Assembly: GCF_007829835.1 (NCBI RefSeq)
Contig: NZ_VIWP01000017.1
Location: 1-64,000, forward strand
Source: Neorhizobium alkalisoli
GTDB taxonomy: Bacteria > Pseudomonadota > Alphaproteobacteria > Rhizobiales > Rhizobiaceae
Direction: 5' to 3'
Length of the DNA: 64,000 nucleotides
The notes beneath the pieces are model-generated. The model was given only the letters and a program-made list of their open reading frames with translations, did not search any database and was not told where the DNA came from. Made by a program: the position numbers and the translations under genes. Below, piece by piece: positions 9,219 to 16,152 of the stretch (within the stretch, counting starts at the first letter, position 1; each line of letters starts with the position of its first letter).

Positions 9219-10278
9219 AAAGGTCATCGCCATTGTCCTGGCATTGCTGGCCGCCGGCGATCCAGGACGCGCCCATGCCCAGGGTTTTGCTGGTCTGGGC
9301 TCCGACGCGCAGAATTTTTCCGTCCCGGAACGAGGACGCGAGTTAGTCTTCCCGCTGGACCACGGTCCGCACGACGATTTCCGGATCGAATGGTGGTATG
9401 TCACTGCAAACCTTCAGACGGCGGATGGCCGCCCGCTCGGGGTGCAGTGGACGCTGTTTCGTTCCGCGCTGGCACCGGGTGAAGGCCGGAACTGGTCCAA
9501 TCCGCAGATCTGGATCGGGCACGCTGCCGTGACGACCGCCGACCGGCACTATGTCGCGGAACGGCTCGGCCGAGGTGGGGTAGGCCAGGCAGGTGTCATC
9601 ATCGATCCGTTCGAAGCCTGGATCGACGATTGGCAGATGAAAGCTGTTTCCGGCGCCAGTGGTGACCAGCTGGATGAAATCGAACTTCGTGCCAGCGGCG
9701 AGAATTTCGATTACGAGATCATGCTCGACGCGCAGGGGCCGCTGGTTCTGCAGGGCGACCGTGGCTATTCGGTCAAGTCGGCTCAAGGACAGGCCAGTTA
9801 TTATTATTCGCAGCCGTTCTACGAGGTGCATGGCACGGTCACGCTCGACGGGAGTCAGATTAAGGTCACCGGCAAAGCCTGGCTCGATCGGGAATGGTCA
9901 TCCCAACCGCTTGCCGCAAGCCAGGTCGGCTGGGACTGGTTTTCGCTGCATCTTGCATCCGGCGAAAAGGTCATGGCGTTCCGACTGCGCGATGGCGCTG
10001 GCGATTTCATCTCCGCCAACTGGATTTCCGCAGACGGCAAATCCACGCCCCTGCCGTCGAAAGATGTCATCTTGGAACCCCTGCGCGAGGCGCATGTCGA
10101 GGGTAAGTCAATCCCCGTCGAATGGAGGGTAAGGATCCCGGACAAGGGACTGGATGTCAGGACAAAGCCACTCAACGATCAAGCCTGGATGAAGACATCG
10201 ACGCCCTACTGGGAAGGGCCGCTTTCTTTCCAAGGGACGACGGCTGGAGTAGGATATCTGGAGATGACCGGTTACTGA
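9208..10278 (+). CDS. AttH/CrtC-family lipocalin-like exported protein
   Basis: The 356-residue protein has a signal peptide ending near residue 24 (ALA-type hydrophobic stretch, then AHAQ). The mature part begins with the family landmark FPLDHGPHDDFRIEWWYVTANL, and continues with GVQWTLFRSAL and WLDREWSSQPL. This is the AttH/carotenoid 1,2-hydratase fold. Members next to LolCD-like pairs are not known to me to act on carotenoids, so I do not infer hydratase activity. The ATG overlaps the permease stop. A likely role is a periplasmic lipid- or ligand-handling partner of the transporter. Confidence 0.82.
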   Translation: MSVRKVIAIVLALLAAGDPGRAHAQGFAGLGSDAQNFSVPERGRELVFPLDHGPHDDFRIEWWYVTANLQTADGRPLGVQWTLFRSALAPGEGRNWSNPQIWIGHAAVTTADRHYVAERLGRGGVGQAGVIIDPFEAWIDDWQMKAVSGASGDQLDEIELRASGENFDYEIMLDAQGPLVLQGDRGYSVKSAQGQASYYYSQPFYEVHGTVTLDGSQIKVTGKAWLDREWSSQPLAASQVGWDWFSLHLASGEKVMAFRLRDGAGDFISANWISADGKSTPLPSKDVILEPLREAHVEGKSIPVEWRVRIPDKGLDVRTKPLNDQAWMKTSTPYWEGPLSFQGTTAGVGYLEMTGY

Positions 10279-10463
10279 CGAGCCGCCGACGTCCGTAGGC
10301 AATCTCGTATCGTGTTTGGGAAGAGCATCTCGATTCATGCGTTGATATCGTCGGAGATGCCCGTCAAGTGCACGATGAATTGGAGATGCAGAACAGTCTA
10401 TCTCAAATTTGAAAGAGGCCACCATCAAAGAGGTGGCGGCCTGGATCGCTCTTGAAGAAATGA

Positions 10464-10964
10464 TTACGCGGCTTTCTTGGAGCCCTTGGGATTGGCCGAG
10501 CTTTCGCCGAGCTTGGTGAGCAGCTGATCTGTCTCGAGCTCTTCCTGCAATGTCGCGTCGAAAAGCTCTGCGGCTTCGGTGAGGCCCAGCTGTTTGGCCC
10601 AGCTCTTCAAGGTGCCGTAGCGCGCGATCTCGTAATGCTCGACCGCCTGTGCGGACGAGATGAGACCGGCATCAAGCGCGACGGTGCCCTTGAATTCATC
10701 CATGATCTCTTCAGCTTCGGCAATAATGCCCTGGATTGCTTCACAGGTCTTGCCCCGCGCGGGCTTGCCGATGAGCTCGAAAACCTGCTGCAGACGTTCG
10801 ATCTGACCCTCCGTCTGGTCACGATGGGTCAGGAAGGCCTGCTTGCCCTCCTCGGACTGGGCGGCGCGCGCCATCTTCGGCAGGGCCTTCAGCACCTGCT
10901 TTTCGGCGAAGTAAATGTCCTTGAGCGTATCCAGAAAGAGGTCATTGAGGGTTTTCTCAGCCAT
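10464..10964 (-). CDS. DUF892 (YciE/YciF) ferritin-like stress protein
   Basis: The product is 166 residues, begins MAEKTLNDLFLDTLKDIYFAEKQVLKALPKM and is almost wholly helical. The carboxylate and histidine pattern (YFAEKQVL, EHYEIARYGTL, LQEELETD) is that of the YciF ferritin-like bundle. The tail is Lys/Ala-rich. Members are induced by osmotic or general stress in proteobacteria; the exact function is not established. Two EcfG-type promoter motifs lie upstream on the same strand (11000-11024 and, weaker, 11101-11125), so general-stress control is likely. Confidence 0.88.
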   Translation of the reverse strand: MAEKTLNDLFLDTLKDIYFAEKQVLKALPKMARAAQSEEGKQAFLTHRDQTEGQIERLQQVFELIGKPARGKTCEAIQGIIAEAEEIMDEFKGTVALDAGLISSAQAVEHYEIARYGTLKSWAKQLGLTEAAELFDATLQEELETDQLLTKLGESSANPKGSKKAA

Positions 10965-10999
10965 AACTTACTCCTGTGTGGCGTTTCGTCTGGCCGCAT

Positions 11000-11024
11000 A
11001 ACGAAAGCTGTAGAGTGCGGTTCC
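11000..11024 (-). promoter_or_regulatory. EcfG-type general-stress promoter for the DUF892 gene
   Basis: On the minus strand this reads GGAAC, 16 bases, CGTT, a full match to the alphaproteobacterial EcfG/RpoE2 consensus. It ends about 36 bases before the DUF892 start codon at 10964. Confidence 0.75.
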
Positions 11025-11100
11025 CCGTCCTGTAGGTTGGTACGCTTTGTGACAAAGGCCGGTCTTGGTGCGTTACCGTACCCTCCTCTTGGAAACGCGA

Positions 11101-11132
11101 AATCCGGGGAACTGCTGGCAGTTCCACCCATT
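11101..11132. promoter_or_regulatory. Overlapping divergent EcfG-type promoter pair in a palindrome
   Basis: The palindrome GGAACTGC-TG-GCAGTTCC spans 11108-11125. It supplies a GGAAC box on each strand. Rightward, GGAAC (11108-11112) is followed by 18 bases and TT at 11131-11132, heading into the sigma-factor gene at 11158. Leftward, GGAAC (11125-11121) is followed by 18 bases and TT at 11102-11101, heading to the DUF892 gene. The -10 parts (CATT and GATT) are weaker than CGTT. Confidence 0.55.
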
Positions 11133-11157
11133 GTGTTGCCAAAGCAGGAGAACCACG

Positions 11158-11645
11158 ATGCACACGACCAAACCGGCTGTAGAGGCCGAGCTGCTGGCAT
11201 ATATTCCTGCCCTTCATCATTTCGCGCGGCGGTTCTACAAGTCGCGCTATGATAGCGACGATCTGGTGCAGGACACCTTGATCAAGGCATTTCCAATCTC
11301 GACAGGTCCGAAGAAGGGACACGCCTTAAAAGCTGGCTGTTCACCATCATGCGCAACACGTATTACACGCGTTATGCCAAAAGTCGCCGCGAGCATGTCG
11401 GTATCAGCGACGAGATGATGGTTATGATGCCTGTTGCCGCCGGACAGGAATGGGCATGGAGAGCCCAGGAACTCGAACGGGCTTTTTTGGCCTTAACGCC
11501 GCTCTATCGCCAAGCGCTGCACATGATAGCAATCGAGGGGATCAGCTACGAGGACGCTGCTGATCGCTGCCATTGTCCTATCGGCACAATCAAGAGCCGC
11601 GTCAACCGTGCCCGTTTCGAACTGAGCCGCCGCCTTGACAGCTAG
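11158..11645 (+). pseudogene. EcfG-like ECF sigma factor broken by a single-base frameshift
   Basis: Translation from the ATG at 11158 gives sigma region 2 (LLAYIPALHHFARRFYKSRYDSDD, then LVQDTLIKAF). At about 11290-11294 (GCATTTCCAATC) the frame changes. The rest of region 2 (RLKSWLFTIMRNTYYTRY) and region 4 (LTPLYRQALHMIAIEGISYEDAA, GTIKSRVNRAR) continue in another frame to the stop at 11645. One extra T in the TTT run would restore a protein of about 162 residues. The family resembles EcfG-type general-stress sigma factors. A GGAAC-type promoter precedes it, suggesting it was itself stress controlled. It may be a true pseudogene, a sequencing error or, less likely, recoded. No NepR-like or PhyR-like gene is adjacent. 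Confidence 0.75.
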
Positions 11646-11984
11646 TGCACGATCGCGGCTGGAAACATAGACCGGCTCCGCCATGTCGCGGCGAGATCTC
11701 TATGGTGGCTTGCACCCTTCCGCACGCACGGATCATAACCGTCGCGCGCCGGAATTTACTGAAGCCAAGGCGCTACCGGCAGATCACGTCATGGCGCACA
11801 ATGTGTCTGGTCGGCGACGTGGACATTTACAAGCTTTATGAGATCGACGATGTCCGGCAGCCCTCCACCTGTAGCGTATTCGGAGGCGATATCATGATCC
11901 GTCCCGATTGCCCAATCGGGCTGAGCGTCCCATCAAGACCGACGATCCCGAACCGACGAGGTCTAGGACGCACCCCACAACGGC
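11646..11984. other. Gene-free interval with a small perfect hairpin
   Basis: This is the 339 bases between the 3' ends of the sigma factor and the Crp-like gene. A perfect inverted repeat (CCCGATTG, 2-base loop, CAATCGGG) lies at 11903-11920 without a T run. No coding sequence is recognised. Confidence 0.4.
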
Positions 11985-12722
11985 TCAACCCTTCGAAATC
12001 TGAAGCTCCTTGCCTGAGAAATCGGCCATAAGGCGGCGCCACTCTGCCTCAGGCCGCCCATAGGCATCGCTGGCAAACTCTTCCAGCGCCTCCCGATCAC
12101 GCATCGTGATCCGCCCTCGCTCGGCATAGATGAACCTGTTTCCTTCAAGCACGTGCAGCGCCGTGGTCACACTGGGCCGCCGCACCGCGAGCATCATCGC
12201 GATGAAGTCGTGGGTGAGGGGAAGTTCATCGCCTTTGACGCGATCGTGGCACATCAGCAACCAGCGCGCCAAACGTACATTGGTATCGTGAACCGCGTTC
12301 GATAGAGCGGTATAGCCCAGCTGGACCGAAAAGGCCTCAATGGCGCGGATCATCACTTTGGAAAAGCCGCGCGACGATTCCATCAGCTGCCGGAACTGTT
12401 CGTAAGGCACCCTATATCCGCTGCCTTCAATCTGCATCCTGATGTCATAGATATTGTATTCGACCCCGGAGACGGCGGACGAGGGTATGTAGCCGTCGCA
12501 TCCAAAGACGCCCGCTTCGGCCTTGTGACCTTCCGGCGAGGTCAGCAATGCTGAACCGATGCCGTCGGTCAGAAAGTAAACGTGCTCGATCGGTTTGCCA
12601 TATTCGCCAAGCCAGATGCCGCGTGGCAAATCAATATGCTCCAGCTGCGGAATCACCTGCGCGAGATTTTCAGCCGCAAGGATTGCGAGAAGCTTGTTAT
12701 CGGTCGGGGGCGCAACATGCAT
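11985..12722 (-). CDS. Crp/Fnr-family transcriptional regulator
   Basis: The 245-residue protein has a cyclic-nucleotide-binding-like beta-roll at about 15-130 (LPRGIWLGEYGKPIEHVYFLTDG) and a long linker helix. A C-terminal winged helix follows at about 165-225 (LTHDFIAMMLAVRRPSVTTALHVLEG). It lacks the N-terminal cysteine cluster of Fnr, so it does not look like an oxygen-sensing iron-sulfur type; the ligand is unknown. The ATG at 12722 is not preceded by an obvious ribosome site. It is divergent from the DUF6894 gene. Confidence 0.87.
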   Translation of the reverse strand: MHVAPPTDNKLLAILAAENLAQVIPQLEHIDLPRGIWLGEYGKPIEHVYFLTDGIGSALLTSPEGHKAEAGVFGCDGYIPSSAVSGVEYNIYDIRMQIEGSGYRVPYEQFRQLMESSRGFSKVMIRAIEAFSVQLGYTALSNAVHDTNVRLARWLLMCHDRVKGDELPLTHDFIAMMLAVRRPSVTTALHVLEGNRFIYAERGRITMRDREALEEFASDAYGRPEAEWRRLMADFSGKELQISKG

Positions 12723-12805
12723 CCAAATGGTCCTTTGTCCTCGGCTTCAAGGCTAATGGGTGAACGCCCGTTTGGTTCACACCATCAATCAACTTCATGT
12801 CTTTC

Positions 12806-12830
12806 GGAACGATCCTGCATCACCGGACTT
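12806..12830 (+). promoter_or_regulatory. EcfG-like promoter motif upstream of the DUF6894 gene
   Basis: GGAAC at 12806-12810 is followed by 18 bases and TT at 12829-12830 (the -10 reads ACTT). It lies 27 bases before the ATG at 12858. The -10 is imperfect. Confidence 0.5.
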
Positions 12831-12857
12831 AGGGGAAGAATAAGCCAGGAGTGAAAG

Positions 12858-13094
12858 ATGACGCGGTTCTATTTCCACATTCGGGACGGGGCACGATATC
12901 AGGAGGATCCGGACGGCACGGAGTGCTCGGACCAGCAGGCAGCCCACGAGGAGGCGGTGGTGGCAGCTCGCGAGATCCTGGCTGTGAAAGTGAGGCAGGG
13001 CGAGGTGATCGATGGCCAGGTCTTCGAGATCACCGACGATACGGGAACCATCGTCGAGAGGCTGCCCCTGAAATCTGTGCTGCGGATTGAATAA
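12858..13094 (+). CDS. DUF6894 small protein
   Basis: The product is 78 residues starting MTRFYFHIRDGARYQEDPDGTE, the usual opening of this short rhizobial family (RFYFHIRDG, then a D-x-x-G-x-E segment, then an alpha helix rich in Ala/Glu/Arg). The C-terminus forms a strand pair (FEITDDTGTIVERLPLKSVL). The function is unknown. It has a CCAGGAG ribosome site upstream and a GGAAC-type motif, so stress induction is plausible. Confidence 0.82.
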   Translation: MTRFYFHIRDGARYQEDPDGTECSDQQAAHEEAVVAAREILAVKVRQGEVIDGQVFEITDDTGTIVERLPLKSVLRIE

Positions 13095-13555
13095 GGACCG
13101 GCGGCCGACAAACGGCTTGGTCAGCTGCCGGAAGATTTGGCTTTCGCATTTTATGATCCCTTCAGAGATCATAAAATGCGCGACGGTAAACCCGGCAGAA
13201 ATTTCCACCCACCGCATTTTGACGGTCGCTGACAATGCCGTCCATCAGTCCTCAAAGAGATGCCATTCGCATCAGCGAACCGGCGTTTCTGGAAATGGCT
13301 CAAAAGACGAGACTTCGTGCAAAGAACAACACGCGTAATCGCCGCACAAATGCGGATATTGCGTCGCCAATCTCCGCATCTACCTGCTGACCTCGGACGG
13401 GGTTCGACTCTTGCGTTGAGCAGACGAGATGAGAAACGCGTTCACTTTGCACTGCACTGATCAACCGACGGAGTAGCCCTGAGTTGTTCGATCTGTGACA
13501 GCACCATTTCCAGCTTCGTTTTGTTCCGCTATCCTCCGCGAAAAAGGGGAATAGA
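13095..13555. other. Gene-free interval upstream of the AcrR-type regulator
   Basis: These 461 bases hold the long inverted repeat at 13145-13180 and otherwise nothing recognisable. Short open frames here lack ribosome sites or family resemblance. Confidence 0.4.
13145..13180. repeat. Perfect 14-bp inverted repeat with 8-base loop
   Basis: The arms CGCATTTTATGATC (13145-13158) and GATCATAAAATGCG (13167-13180) are exact complements around the loop CCTTCAGA. No T run follows on either strand, so it is not a classical terminator. It could be an operator, a mobile-element end or an RNA hairpin. Confidence 0.7.
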
Positions 13556-14188
13556 ATGAGAAGAACGAAGGAAGAGGCGGCCAAAACGCGCGCCGAGATC
13601 CTGCAATCCGCCGAGCGCCTGTTTATCGAAAACGGATATGAAGCCGTGACACTCGATGACATTGCGGCCGCAAGTAACGTGACGCGCGGCGCCGTGGCCT
13701 GGCATTTCAAGAACAAGATCGGCCTTCTCTTTGCCATTCGTGAGCAGACCCGAGCGGAATTCGTGGCCTTGGCTGACCGGATCGATCAAGGCACGGTCCA
13801 GCCGACGCTTGATCTGTTGAGAGAGGCGGTGATTTGCCTGTTCAGTGAGTTGGGTGGAAATGTCCACAAGCGCGGCATGTTGCGGGTGATGCTTCTGCTT
13901 GAACTGAACCTATCTGGGGAACAGCAGAACACCTGCTTTCAGTCGGACATGTGCAGGTCGTTCGCCCGTATCATCGACGCAGCTGTCGGCGGGGAACTTC
14001 GGCCGCCCTGGACGCCATCTTCGGCGTCTTCGGCGCTGAACGCCACGATGCGTGGCCTCGTGCAGGACTGGGCCTATATCGAGAGCGACCTTGATCTCGT
14101 TTCCCATGGGACCGAAGTCATTGATGCGCTTCTCAGCTCCTGGCGGACGAAGCCAGATCTGCTGACAAATCCGGTGAACCCATCGTGA
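13556..14188 (+). CDS. TetR/AcrR-family transcriptional repressor
   Basis: This 210-residue protein has the TetR helix-turn-helix at residues 10-57: TRAEILQSAERLFIENGYEAVTLDDIA, then GAVAWHFKNKIGLLFAI. The C-terminal two thirds is the helical ligand-binding/dimer domain, with LGGNVHKRGMLRVMLLLELNL in the position typical of AcrR/TtgR-type efflux regulators. No efflux pump gene is adjacent, so its target is elsewhere or lost. Operator-like repeats lie about 1.5 kb away at 15526 and 15744, but a link is only a guess. Confidence 0.85.
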   Translation: MRRTKEEAAKTRAEILQSAERLFIENGYEAVTLDDIAAASNVTRGAVAWHFKNKIGLLFAIREQTRAEFVALADRIDQGTVQPTLDLLREAVICLFSELGGNVHKRGMLRVMLLLELNLSGEQQNTCFQSDMCRSFARIIDAAVGGELRPPWTPSSASSALNATMRGLVQDWAYIESDLDLVSHGTEVIDALLSSWRTKPDLLTNPVNPS

Positions 14189-14231
14189 TCTGAGTGCCCT
14201 TCAGTTCGATTTGATTCCTCGACGGAGAAAA

Positions 14232-14251
14232 GGCCCGGCTTGCGCCGGGCC
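14232..14251 (-). terminator. Rho-independent terminator of the porin gene
   Basis: The minus strand forms GGCCCGGC-GCAA-GCCGGGCC followed by TTTTCTCC. It lies 25 bases after the porin stop codon. Confidence 0.9.
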
Positions 14252-14275
14252 CTTCCGCAAATCCTTGGGTCAGGA

Positions 14276-15331
14276 TTAGAACGTGCGCTGGAAGCGAACG
14301 ATGCCTTCCCAGGCGTCGTCATCCAGACCGGCGTGATCCCAGCTCGTGTAGGAAACTTCCGGCTGGATCAGGAAGCCAGAAACCGGGGTCCACTGGACGT
14401 TGCCGGTAACTGCGAGGGTCTTGTTGTCGGTGTAGGCAACCTGGAAGTTGGCAGCAACCTTGTCCGAGAACTTGTAGCCAGCGCCGCCCCACAGAGCCCA
14501 GTCACCCCAACCGATGCCGTTCGAAGACGGAGCGTAGGAGTTGGACGTGTCGCCGTCGGTGTTCCAGCCGCCCATGACGAAGGCCGAGAACGCGCCGAAC
14601 TTGCCCTGAAGGCGAGCCTTGATGGCGCCTTCTTCAGCCGATTCGTCGTAACCAGCGGTTACGCCAGCGAGGAAGGTGCCGTTGTCGAACTTAACACCGC
14701 CGGCTACGTTCGGCCAATCGCTGGCCTTGCCGCCGTCGCTTTCGATCTGGCCGTCGTCTTCAACAGCTACGAAAGCCGAGAAGCCGTTGCCAGCCTTGTA
14801 GGTGTAAGCGATCTGGTTAACTTCCGACGGGCCGTAGTTGACGACGTCGTCGTTGATGACGTTACCAGCGTAGTTGATGAAGGATTCATAGAGCGAATCC
14901 TGCAGACCGACGGTGAAGCCACCGAGTTCGATGGTCGCAACCATCAGACGCGTACGGGTGTTGTTGCCATCGAGCGTCGATACGTCGTAACGCGGGTTGT
15001 AGTCGAAACGTGCCGTGATGTTGGTCTTCAGAGCACCGAATTCGGTGTCGGAAGCCGACGAAAGGTACAGTTCAGCGCGGGTGTTGGTATAGGTGCCGTC
15101 CGCATTATTGGCATAAACATTGCCATACTGAGCGTCGAACCGAACGCGGCCGCCAACCTTCAGGCAGGTTTCGGTGCCCGGGATGTAGAAGTAGCCGGTG
15201 CCGAACGCGTCACAGACGCGAACGTATTCCATCGGTTCCGGCTCAGCAGCGACGATTGCGTCAGCAGCCTGAGCGCCGGAAACAGCTGCGAGAGCCGCAG
15301 CCGAGCCAAGAAGGAGGCTCTTAATGTTCAT
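14276..15331 (-). CDS. ropA: Outer-membrane porin of the rhizobial RopA/Omp2b type
   Basis: The product is 351 residues with an N-terminal signal peptide from MNIKSLLLGSAAALAAVSGAQA and mature start ADAIVAAEPEPMEYVRVCDAFG. The two Cys in VCDAFGTGYFYIPGTETCLK, the strand KVGGRVRFDAQY and the terminal Phe are hallmarks of alphaproteobacterial general porins. The middle is a Gly/Asp/Asn-rich beta barrel. It should form a trimeric diffusion channel in the outer membrane. I chose the ATG at 15331 because upstream in-frame residues are not family-like. A strong terminator follows. Rhizobial genomes carry several paralogues, so the exact symbol is tentative. Confidence 0.93.
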   Translation of the reverse strand: MNIKSLLLGSAAALAAVSGAQAADAIVAAEPEPMEYVRVCDAFGTGYFYIPGTETCLKVGGRVRFDAQYGNVYANNADGTYTNTRAELYLSSASDTEFGALKTNITARFDYNPRYDVSTLDGNNTRTRLMVATIELGGFTVGLQDSLYESFINYAGNVINDDVVNYGPSEVNQIAYTYKAGNGFSAFVAVEDDGQIESDGGKASDWPNVAGGVKFDNGTFLAGVTAGYDESAEEGAIKARLQGKFGAFSAFVMGGWNTDGDTSNSYAPSSNGIGWGDWALWGGAGYKFSDKVAANFQVAYTDNKTLAVTGNVQWTPVSGFLIQPEVSYTSWDHAGLDDDAWEGIVRFQRTF

Positions 15332-15518
15332 TCGTGATCTCCAATTCATGTCCACAACCCGTTTCCGCACTTAGCGCAGCCACGGGATACCCCTAGAATC
15401 AGGATGAGGCCTCGTGGCCGCGCTCCTGCAAAAGACCTATTGCGTCTCGTTCCGAAGCAAAATCGAAAACAGTCGAAAACGAGGCGGCCGCTCGGCATTT
15501 GGCTGCGACATGTTGCTT

Positions 15519-15547
15519 TTTACGCACAATCCGAATGTATGTATAAT
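15519..15547 (+). promoter_or_regulatory. Sigma70-like promoter candidate overlapping an operator-like motif
   Basis: A TTTACG -35 (15519-15524), 17-base spacer and perfect TATAAT -10 (15542-15547) lie on the plus strand. The motif copy at 15526-15543 sits between and overlaps them. No intact gene follows; the next remnant is the SDR fragment. Confidence 0.45.
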
Positions 15548-15761
15548 GGTCAGGGCGCACATGTCGTGATTTCTGCCCCGAGCCTTTCAGAGGCAAGGCA
15601 TGGGGGCCGCCCATAGATCTGGCTGGGCGGCCGACATGGAGACTGGAGGTTCCACATCAAGAGCGTGTGGTTATCGCCCTTCCGCGCCGTGCGTCATCCT
15701 TTCCGGGGAGGAGCGGATGCGTCCGGGCAAGAACAGCTATTATACAATCCGATTGTTTGTA
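15526..15761. repeat. Two copies of an 18-base operator-like motif
   Basis: ACAATCCGAATGTATGTA (15526-15543) and ACAATCCGATTGTTTGTA (15744-15761) match at 16 of 18 bases. The second has a symmetric core ACAATC-C-GATTGT. The TGTATGTA-like half resembles AcrR/TetR-type operators. They flank DNA upstream of the SDR remnant. Confidence 0.5.
15605..15632 (+). other. Stable hairpin without a T run
   Basis: The arms GGCCGCCCA (15605-15613) and TGGGCGGCC (15624-15632) pair perfectly around a 10-base loop. It lies about 60 bases downstream of the TATAAT candidate, so a short transcript ending here is possible. Confidence 0.3.
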
Positions 15762-15843
15762 AATAGCAATTTTCATCTCAAACGGCCCGCGTGGTCGAAA
15801 GTCCGAAGCGCATGTCTCGATCGCGTTGAGGGGCTGAACCAAA

Positions 15844-16086
15844 TTGGCAGAAGACACCAAGTCGATGGCCAAGCAGCTTGGTCCCAGGGGCAGCCGCGCC
15901 AACGGGGTCGCGCCCGGTCCGGTCTGGACGACTCTACAGATCGCAGGCGGCGCCACAATGGAAAAGCTTGAAGGTTTCGGCGGTGACACGCCGATGGGGC
16001 TTCCTAGCAAACCTGCCGAGCTGGCTTCCATTTATGTGCAGCTGGCCGATCCGAAAGCGGTCGCGCCCCTCTCGCCGTGCCCATAA
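15844..16086 (+). pseudogene. C-terminal remnant of a short-chain dehydrogenase/reductase
   Basis: Only about 75 family-like residues survive: MAKQLGPRGSRANGVAPGPVWT, LQIAGGATMEKL and PAELASIYVQLADP. This matches the C-terminal third of classical SDR oxidoreductases (the segment after the catalytic Tyr-Lys, with the NxVAPGPVWT motif). The N-terminal cofactor-binding half and the catalytic YxxxK are absent upstream. The last residues before the stop also diverge from the usual GQVY end. It is a decayed fragment, not a working enzyme. Confidence 0.75.
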
Positions 16087-16112
16087 GAAGGCGCTTTTTG
16101 CGACGGCGCCTG

Positions 16113-16133
16113 CAACGCCATATCGGCGTTGCG
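16113..16133 (-). terminator. Hairpin downstream of the kinase operon, weak terminator candidate
   Basis: GCAACGCC (16113-16120) pairs with GGCGTTGC (16126-16133). It lies 20 bases past the stop of the operon's last gene. No uninterrupted T run follows immediately on the minus strand, so termination is uncertain. Confidence 0.35.
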
Positions 16134-16152
16134 CTGCCGATCGTTCTTTAAC

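Noticed and set aside
14240..15337. A 365-codon open frame on the plus strand through the porin region
   Set aside because: It is the antisense of the intact porin gene, lacks a ribosome site and has no family resemblance; long antisense frames are expected in high-GC DNA.
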